NCBI GenBank assembly: GCA_948762645.1
Contig: CAQBRY010000065.1
Location: 1 to 9,960 of the forward strand
From: an uncultured Eubacteriales bacterium
Lineage (GTDB): Bacteria > Bacillota > Clostridia > Oscillospirales > Acutalibacteraceae
Reading direction: 5' to 3'
DNA length: 9,960 bases
This document shows positions 4,308-9,960 of this stretch, piece after piece. The notes beneath the pieces were generated by a model that was given only the letters and a program-made list of their open reading frames with translations, did no database searches and had not been told where the DNA came from. Positions within the stretch are counted from its first letter, which is position 1; every line of letters starts with the position of its first letter. The position numbers and the translations under genes are program-made.

Positions 4308-6905
4308 ATGGATAGTCAAAAATTTACCAAAAAATCGCTTCAGGCTATATCTCAGGCTCAAAAGATTGTGATAGAAAATCAGAATATGCAGCTTGAACCT
4401 GAACATCTTTTAGTGTCTTTATTAATGCAAGAAGAAGGTCTGATTCCCAGGCTTTTTGAAAAAATGGGTATAAATTTAGACAGTGTAGTAGATACGGTAA
4501 ATAGTTATATTTTAAAAATGCCGAAAGTAACGGGTTCGGGAAGGGATCCAGAAAAAATATATATTGCCAGAGATACGGATAAAATACTTTTAGAAAGTGA
4601 AAATCAGTGTAAGAATTTTAAGGACGAGTATATTTCGACTGAACATATATTTTTGTCTTTTTTTAAGTGCCAGACGACTAACATTAAAAAGATTTTTGAC
4701 TTATTTAGTATAGAAGAAAACAAATTTTTGTCAGCATTAAAGCAGGTCAGAAGTGGGGCTAAAGTTACAAGTGATAATCCTGAAGAAACTTATGACGCTC
4801 TTTCCAAATATGGATATGATCTTGTAAAGAGGGTAAAAGACCAGAAACAAGATCCTGTAATAGGGCGTGATGAGGAAATAAGAAACGTAATAAGGATACT
4901 TTCTAGAAAAACAAAAAATAATCCTTGTCTGATAGGGGAATCCGGCGTTGGAAAAACAGCCGTAATAGAAGGACTTGCTATAAGAATTGTAAAGGGTGAT
5001 GTGCCTGAAGGACTAAAAGATAAAACTGTATTTTCGCTCGATATGGGAGCTTTGATAGCCGGAGCAAAATATAGAGGTGAATTTGAAGAAAGACTTAAAG
5101 CAGTTCTTAACGAAATAAAGCAAAGTAATGGAAGGATAATACTTTTTATAGACGAGCTTCATACGATCGTAGGGGCCGGTAAAACAGACGGAGCTATGGA
5201 TGCTGGAAATTTATTAAAACCTATGCTTGCACGTGGAGAACTTCACTGTATAGGTGCAACTACTATTGATGAGTATAGAGCTTATATAGAAAAAGATGCG
5301 GCTCTTGAAAGAAGATTTCAACCTGTATTAGTAGATCAGCCCACCGTAGAGGATACTATAACTATTTTAAGGGGGCTTAAAGAAAGATATGAAGTATTTC
5401 ACGGCGTACAAATATCTGACAATGCTTTAATTAGTGCGGCGGTATTGTCAAATAGGTATATTACAGATAGATTTTTACCGGATAAAGCTATAGATTTAGT
5501 GGATGAAGCTTGTGCTATGATACGTACGGAACTTGATTCAATGCCGACTGAATTAGACGTAGTTTCAAGAAAAATTATGCAGTATGAAATACAAGAAGCC
5601 GCACTTAAAAGAGAAACTGACGAATTATCTAAGGAAAAGCTTATAGAAACTCAAAAAGAACTTTCAGAGCTTAGAGATAAGTTTAAAACAATGAAGCTTC
5701 AGTGGGAAACAGAAAAAAGCAGTATAACTTCAATAAGAGAGATAAAAGAAAAAATAGAAAAAGTCAACGCTCAAATTGAAGAAGCGGAAAGAAAATATGA
5801 TCTTGAAAAGTTGGCCAAGCTCAAGTACGGAACATTATCTGCTTTAAAAAAACAATTAGATGAGGCAGAAAAAAGCAGTAAAGATAAAAAGACATTGAAG
5901 TTTCTTAGAAACAAAGTGACAGATGAAGAAATAGCAAAAATCATATCAAGATGGACAGGTATACCACTGTCAAAACTTTTAGAGGGTGAAAGAGACAAGC
6001 TTTTAAGACTTGATGAAGAACTTCATAAGAGGGTAGTTGGACAAGATGATGCCGTAAATAAAGTATGTGACGCCATAATTAGATCAAGGTCAGGTATAGC
6101 TGATCCCAATCGCCCTATAGGATCATTTCTGTTTTTGGGTCCTACGGGAGTTGGAAAGACTGAACTTGCAAAAGCTCTTACTGAAGCTTTGTTTGATGAT
6201 GAAAGAAATATGGTACGTATTGATATGTCGGAGTATATGGAGAAGTATTCTGTATCGAGACTGATTGGAGCACCTCCCGGATACGTAGGATACGAACAAG
6301 GTGGTCAGCTTAGTGAAGCGGTCAGAAGAAAGCCGTATAGTGTTGTGCTTTTTGATGAAATAGAAAAAGCTCATCCGGACGTATTTAACATTTTACTTCA
6401 AGTTCTTGATGATGGACGTCTTACAGATTCTCATGGCAAAACTGTGGATTTTAGAAATACTATAATAATTTTAACTTCGAATATTGGATCAGACTTACTT
6501 CTTAGCGGGATTACTTCTAATGGAGAAATACTTGATGAAACTAAACAGAATATAGATAAAATTTTGAAACAGAATTTTAAACCTGAATTTTTAAATCGTC
6601 TCGATGAGATAGTATTTTATAAACCGCTGATGAAAAAAGAAGTATATAAAATTATTGATATTTTACTTGAAAATTTGTCCGGTAGGCTAAAGGAACAACA
6701 AATATCTATATCCCTTACAGAAAAAGCTAAAGATGTTATAATTGAAAAAGCTTATGATCCTGTATATGGAGCAAGACCTCTTAAAAGATTTATTCAAAGT
6801 AAAGTCGAGACGCTCATAGGAAAATTGATTATAGAAGGAAAAATAAAGTCAAATAATAGTATCATTATTGATTCTGAGGACGGAGAATTAAAAGTAAATT
6901 TTTAA
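4308..6905 (+). CDS. clpB: ATP-dependent chaperone ClpB (Hsp100 disaggregase)
   Basis: The 865-residue protein is full-length ClpB (usually 850-870). It forms a hexameric AAA+ ring that pulls polypeptides out of cytosolic aggregates together with DnaK. An N-terminal Clp-N double repeat covers about 1-145. The first ATPase has Walker A GESGVGKT (210-217), a YRG pore loop near Tyr255 and Walker B LFIDE (Asp282/Glu283). The coiled-coil middle domain (about 405-530, long Glu/Lys-rich helices) separates ClpB from ClpA and ClpC. The second ATPase has Walker A GPTGVGKT (611-618), pore loop GYVGYE, Walker B LFDE (Asp683/Glu684) and sensor TSNIGS. The C-terminal domain includes DPVYGARPLKR. No ClpP-docking tripeptide was noted, as expected for a disaggregase. 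In the first P-loop Ser replaces the common Pro of GEPGVGKT, which should not affect nucleotide binding. ATG 4308 follows AGGAAGAGGG (4291-4300). It precedes dapF by 75 bases (to dapF's ATG 6981) on the same strand but is functionally unrelated. Confidence 0.97.
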   Translation: MDSQKFTKKSLQAISQAQKIVIENQNMQLEPEHLLVSLLMQEEGLIPRLFEKMGINLDSVVDTVNSYILKMPKVTGSGRDPEKIYIARDTDKILLESENQCKNFKDEYISTEHIFLSFFKCQTTNIKKIFDLFSIEENKFLSALKQVRSGAKVTSDNPEETYDALSKYGYDLVKRVKDQKQDPVIGRDEEIRNVIRILSRKTKNNPCLIGESGVGKTAVIEGLAIRIVKGDVPEGLKDKTVFSLDMGALIAGAKYRGEFEERLKAVLNEIKQSNGRIILFIDELHTIVGAGKTDGAMDAGNLLKPMLARGELHCIGATTIDEYRAYIEKDAALERRFQPVLVDQPTVEDTITILRGLKERYEVFHGVQISDNALISAAVLSNRYITDRFLPDKAIDLVDEACAMIRTELDSMPTELDVVSRKIMQYEIQEAALKRETDELSKEKLIETQKELSELRDKFKTMKLQWETEKSSITSIREIKEKIEKVNAQIEEAERKYDLEKLAKLKYGTLSALKKQLDEAEKSSKDKKTLKFLRNKVTDEEIAKIISRWTGIPLSKLLEGERDKLLRLDEELHKRVVGQDDAVNKVCDAIIRSRSGIADPNRPIGSFLFLGPTGVGKTELAKALTEALFDDERNMVRIDMSEYMEKYSVSRLIGAPPGYVGYEQGGQLSEAVRRKPYSVVLFDEIEKAHPDVFNILLQVLDDGRLTDSHGKTVDFRNTIIILTSNIGSDLLLSGITSNGEILDETKQNIDKILKQNFKPEFLNRLDEIVFYKPLMKKEVYKIIDILLENLSGRLKEQQISISLTEKAKDVIIEKAYDPVYGARPLKRFIQSKVETLIGKLIIEGKIKSNNSIIIDSEDGELKVNF

Positions 6906-6918
6906 ATTTTAATTTCTA

Positions 6919-6947
6919 TTGTAAATAATAAGCTGTTAATATAAAAT
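6919..6947 (+). promoter_or_regulatory. Possible promoter for the dapF-pyrG-dapL operon
   Basis: TTGTAA (6919-6924) and TAAAAT (6942-6947) are 17 bases apart, ending 33 bases before dapF. The boxes match 4 of 6 and 5 of 6 consensus bases. The gap after clpB has only an all-AT hairpin (6886-6893 with 6907-6914) and no real terminator, so transcription could also continue from clpB. Confidence 0.35.
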
Positions 6948-6980
6948 ATATGTGTTTGTAAAATATTTAAGGAGCGAATG

Positions 6981-7817
6981 ATGAAATTAAAATTTACTAA
7001 AATGCATGGCTGTGGAAATGATTATATTTATGTAAATTGTTTTGATCAGAATTTACCTTTCCCAGAAGAATTCAGTAAGAAATTTTCTCATAGACGTTAT
7101 GGTATTGGATCAGACGGACTGATATTAGTATGTCCGTCTGATGTTGCTGACGCTAAGATGAGGATGTTTAATTCCGACGGAAGCGAAGGAAAGATGTGTG
7201 GTAATGGAATAAGGTGCGTGGGAAAATTTTTGCACGATAATAATTTGACAACCAAAAAAAAATTGACAATCGAAACTTTATCCGGTGTGAAAGAAGTTTT
7301 ATTACTTGATAATAATGATAGTATTGGATTACTAAAAGTAAATATGGGGTCGCCTGTTTTTTGTCCTGGAGAAATTCCAGTTGTTAGTGGCGAAGAGATT
7401 ATTTTTAAAGATTTTTGTATCGGCAATGTAAGTTACAAAATAACGTGTTTATCTATGGGTAATCCACATTGTGTGGTTTTTGTGAATGATGTAGAAAATA
7501 TAAATATTGAAAAGATAGGACCTTTGTTTGAAAAAAATAGTATTTTTCCGGAAGGAGTCAATACCGAATTTGTAGAGGTAATAGACGGAAATAATATTAA
7601 GATGAGGGTATGGGAAAGAGGAAGCGGAGAAACTTTAGCTTGTGGTACAGGTGCATGTGCAAGTGTGGTGGCTTCAATTAGAAATAAATTTTGTAAGAAA
7701 GATGATGATATTATCGTTCACCTTTTTGGGGGAAAATTGACTGTTAAATATAGTGATAATACAGTATATATGACAGGAGAAGCTAAAAAGATATTTGAAG
7801 GGGAAGTGGAAGTATGA
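6981..7817 (+). CDS. dapF: Diaminopimelate epimerase
   Basis: DapF is a cofactor-independent epimerase that converts LL-diaminopimelate to meso-diaminopimelate, the direct precursor of lysine and the cross-linking residue of DAP-type peptidoglycan. The 278-residue protein has normal length. The two active-site cysteines are in place: Cys73 in the GKMCGNGIRC motif and Cys221 in LACGTGACAS. MHGCGNDYI at the N-terminus and GNPHCVVFV in the middle are further family signatures. Two adjacent ATGs (6978 and 6981) could serve; AAGGAG (6969-6974) is 3 bases from the first and 6 from the second, so I prefer 6981, giving MKLKFTKMHG. The stop codon TGA (7815-7817) overlaps the pyrG ATG, which implies translational coupling. 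Its pathway partner dapL is two genes downstream. Confidence 0.96.
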   Translation: MKLKFTKMHGCGNDYIYVNCFDQNLPFPEEFSKKFSHRRYGIGSDGLILVCPSDVADAKMRMFNSDGSEGKMCGNGIRCVGKFLHDNNLTTKKKLTIETLSGVKEVLLLDNNDSIGLLKVNMGSPVFCPGEIPVVSGEEIIFKDFCIGNVSYKITCLSMGNPHCVVFVNDVENINIEKIGPLFEKNSIFPEGVNTEFVEVIDGNNIKMRVWERGSGETLACGTGACASVVASIRNKFCKKDDDIIVHLFGGKLTVKYSDNTVYMTGEAKKIFEGEVEV

Positions 7818-9412
7818 CAAAGTATATTTTTGTTACAGGCGGAGTTGTGTCAGGACTCGGAAAAGGTATAACAGCTGCTTCGCTTGGAAGACTACTGAAA
7901 TCAAGAGGATTTAAAGTTACAGCACAAAAACTGGATCCGTATATAAACGTTGATCCGGGGACTATGAGTCCTTATCAGCATGGGGAAGTTTTTGTTACAG
8001 AAGATGGTGCGGAAACAGATTTAGATTTAGGTCATTATGAAAGATTCATAGACGAGGATTTAAATAAATTTTCTAATCTTACTACGGGAAAAGTATACTG
8101 GAATGTTTTACGTAAAGAGAGAAACGGAGAGTATTTGGGGGAAACGATACAAGTAATTCCCCATATTACGAATGAGATAAAAGATTTTATACATTCTGTG
8201 GGAAAAAAATCTAATGCCGATATTGTAATTACAGAAATAGGCGGTACTACAGGAGATATAGAAAGTCAGCCATTTTTGGAGGCTATAAGACAAATATCTT
8301 TGGAAGCCGGAAAAGAAAACTGCCTTTTTATACATGTAACTTTGGTTCCTTACATAAAAAGTTCCGGTGAACATAAGTCTAAACCAACTCAGCATTCCGT
8401 CAAAGAACTTCGTTCTCTGGGAATAAATCCGGATATAATCGTTACTAGATGTAATGAAAAAATCAGCGAAGATATAAGACATAAAATATCCTTGTTTTGT
8501 AACGTTAAGCCAGACTGCGTAATAGAAAATCTTACGGTTTCTTCTCTTTATCATGCTCCTACTATGCTTGAAAAAAGTAATTTTTCGGATATCGTATGCA
8601 GGGAACTTTCATTAAACTGTCCGCCTTGCGATATGGACGAGTGGGACAAGATGATTAGCAGGATAGATAGCCGAAATAAAACCGTAAAGATAGCTATGGT
8701 TGGAAAGTATGTTAAATTACATGATGCATATTTATCTGTAGCGGAGGCCTTAAATCATGCCGGGTTTGAACTTGGAGCAAATATTGACATAAAGTGGGTA
8801 GACTCTGAAATAGTAACCGAATATACAGTAAGTGAACTTCTATCTGATTGTGATGGAATACTTGTACCGGGAGGATTTGGAAACAGGGGTATAGAAGGTA
8901 AAATTACAGCTGTAAAGTTTGCAAGAGAAAATAATATTCCGTATTTAGGAATTTGTTTGGGTATGCAGGCGGCGGTTATAGAATTTGCAAGAAACGTACT
9001 TAATATGAAAGACGCTAATTCCAGTGAATTTAGTAAAGATTCAGATTATATGGTTATAGATTTGATGGAGCAGCAGCAAGGAGTAGTAACTAAAGGCGGA
9101 ACTATGAGATTGGGAGCCTATCCGTGTAAGATAAGGGAAAACACATTGCTTTATAGGTCTTATGATAAATTGGAAGTTTCTGAAAGACACCGTCATAGAT
9201 ATGAATTTAATAATAAATTTAGAGAAGACTTTGAAAACAGCGGTATGGTTATATCCGGAATTTCCCCAAACGGTATGCTTGTTGAAGCTGTTGAGGTGCC
9301 TGAAAATACGTTTTTTGTGGGAGTACAGTATCATCCGGAATTTAAAAGCAGACCAAACAGGGCACATCCTTTATTTAAGAAATTTGTGGAGTCAGCACTT
9401 AAGGAGATTTAG
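7814..9412 (+). CDS. pyrG: CTP synthase
   Basis: CTP synthase aminates UTP to CTP with ATP, using ammonia from glutamine hydrolysis; it is the final step of de novo pyrimidine nucleotide synthesis and is regulated by GTP and CTP. The 532-residue protein matches the usual 530-550. The N-terminal amidoligase (about 1-265) opens VTGGVVSGLGKGITAASLG with the P-loop Lys17 and has KLDPYINVDPGTMSP and EIGGTTGDIES. The C-terminal class I glutamine amidotransferase (about 288-532) shows the oxyanion loop GGFGNRG and the triad Cys381 (GICLGMQ), His507 and Glu509 (YHPEF). The ATG at 7814 overlaps the dapF stop in an ATGA junction, with AAGGGG (7798-7803) inside dapF as ribosome site. The next gene starts 2 bases after the TAG. 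Nothing is missing or odd in the sequence. Confidence 0.98.
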   Translation: MTKYIFVTGGVVSGLGKGITAASLGRLLKSRGFKVTAQKLDPYINVDPGTMSPYQHGEVFVTEDGAETDLDLGHYERFIDEDLNKFSNLTTGKVYWNVLRKERNGEYLGETIQVIPHITNEIKDFIHSVGKKSNADIVITEIGGTTGDIESQPFLEAIRQISLEAGKENCLFIHVTLVPYIKSSGEHKSKPTQHSVKELRSLGINPDIIVTRCNEKISEDIRHKISLFCNVKPDCVIENLTVSSLYHAPTMLEKSNFSDIVCRELSLNCPPCDMDEWDKMISRIDSRNKTVKIAMVGKYVKLHDAYLSVAEALNHAGFELGANIDIKWVDSEIVTEYTVSELLSDCDGILVPGGFGNRGIEGKITAVKFARENNIPYLGICLGMQAAVIEFARNVLNMKDANSSEFSKDSDYMVIDLMEQQQGVVTKGGTMRLGAYPCKIRENTLLYRSYDKLEVSERHRHRYEFNNKFREDFENSGMVISGISPNGMLVEAVEVPENTFFVGVQYHPEFKSRPNRAHPLFKKFVESALKEI

Positions 9413-9414
9413 TA

Positions 9415-9960
9415 ATGAGGTTAAATGACAACTATCAAAATTTAAAAAAAGATTATTTATTTTCTACTATAAATAAAAAGATTCAAGAATATAAGGATAT
9501 CAATCCTAATGTAGATATAATTAGGCTTGGCATAGGAGACGTTACAAGACCGCTTTGCCCGGAAGTAGTGGAAGCAATGATTAAAGCTTCTAAAGAAATG
9601 GGAGAATCTTTAACATTTAGAGGGTATGGTCCTGAGCAAGGATATTTGTTTTTGAGGGAGTCTATAGCTGAATATTATTCTGAGTTTGGAGTTGATATAA
9701 AGGAAGATGAAATTTTCGTAAGTGATGGTGCAAAAAGCGACTTAGGAAATATTTTAGATTTATTTTCAAGTGATAACGTAGTATTAATTCCTGATCCTGT
9801 GTATCCTGTTTATGTGGACACTAATATTATGGACGGAAGAAAAATTTTATATATGGACGCAAATAAAAATAATAATTTTTTACCTTTACCTGATTATAAT
9901 ATCAAATGCGATATAATATATATTTGTTCTCCAAATAATCCAACCGGAGCTGTATATGAT
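9415..9960 (+). CDS. dapL: LL-diaminopimelate aminotransferase (partial, C-terminus beyond window)
   Basis: The frame starts at ATG 9415 with AAGGAG (9401-9406, inside pyrG) eight bases upstream and runs open to the window edge, giving 182 residues of an expected 390-410. DapL is a class I/II PLP-dependent aminotransferase that makes LL-diaminopimelate from tetrahydrodipicolinate and glutamate in one step, bypassing the succinylase and acetylase branches. I translated it by hand and see DapL-type signatures: IIRLGIGDVTRPLCPEVVEA (about 35-54), TFRGYGPEQGYLFLRESIAEYY (about 72-93), VSDGAKSD (about 107-114), IPDPVYPVYVDTNIM and CSPNNPTGAVYD at the edge. These separate it from plain aspartate aminotransferases. 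The PLP-binding lysine lies outside the window. With dapF two genes upstream, two consecutive steps of diaminopimelate synthesis are in one operon. Confidence 0.94.
   Translation, partial: MRLNDNYQNLKKDYLFSTINKKIQEYKDINPNVDIIRLGIGDVTRPLCPEVVEAMIKASKEMGESLTFRGYGPEQGYLFLRESIAEYYSEFGVDIKEDEIFVSDGAKSDLGNILDLFSSDNVVLIPDPVYPVYVDTNIMDGRKILYMDANKNNNFLPLPDYNIKCDIIYICSPNNPTGAVYD

Noticed and set aside
6886..6916. Hairpin at the end of clpB as a terminator
   Set aside because: The 8-bp stem is all A/T and no clean U-tract follows, so it would be too weak to end transcription.
9162..9428. Plus-strand 88-codon frame overlapping the pyrG end and the dapL start
   Set aside because: It is a shifted frame inside the conserved glutaminase domain of pyrG and shows no family features.

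Overview
The window looks like chromosome from a low-GC, anaerobic Bacillota (Clostridia-type) bacterium. It is strongly AT-rich, with purine-rich Shine-Dalgarno sites (mostly AAGGAG or close variants) and sigma-A-like promoters. The gene set is typical of Clostridia: a DegV protein, an M55 D-aminopeptidase, ClpB, and dapF-pyrG followed by an LL-diaminopimelate aminotransferase. DapL points to the lineages that make meso-diaminopimelate by the aminotransferase route, as many Clostridia do. I cannot name the species. A broken membrane-protein gene and loose AT-rich spacers would fit a host-associated or decaying genome, but that is inference.

Left part (1-1461) is accessory. A minus-strand gene cut by the window edge encodes a BppU-type phage baseplate/receptor-binding protein. 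Divergent from it, across a 188-bp spacer holding a promoter on each strand, lies a gene for a 160-residue protein. Its first 63 residues look like a double-glycine (Nif11/NHLP-like) secretion leader and its last 97 residues form a cysteine-free passenger with a glycine-every-fourth-residue stretch. A strong hairpin terminator closes this gene.

Middle part (1488-4206) holds single housekeeping genes: a DegV fatty-acid-binding protein with an extended -10 promoter, rpsT (ribosomal protein S20, apparently starting at TTG) with its own promoter and a perfect 10-bp terminator, and an M55 D-aminopeptidase. Between rpsT and the peptidase lies about 640 bp without an intact known gene; it contains a minus-strand membrane-protein gene apparently broken by a one-base frameshift.

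Right part (4308-9960) is a same-strand series: clpB (disaggregase), then dapF, pyrG and dapL. The last three are packed as an operon: dapF and pyrG overlap by 4 bases and dapL starts 2 bases after pyrG. DapL makes LL-diaminopimelate and DapF epimerises it to meso-diaminopimelate for peptidoglycan and lysine, while PyrG supplies CTP for nucleic acid and phospholipid synthesis. dapL runs off the right edge. No tRNA, rRNA, CRISPR array or insertion sequence was seen.
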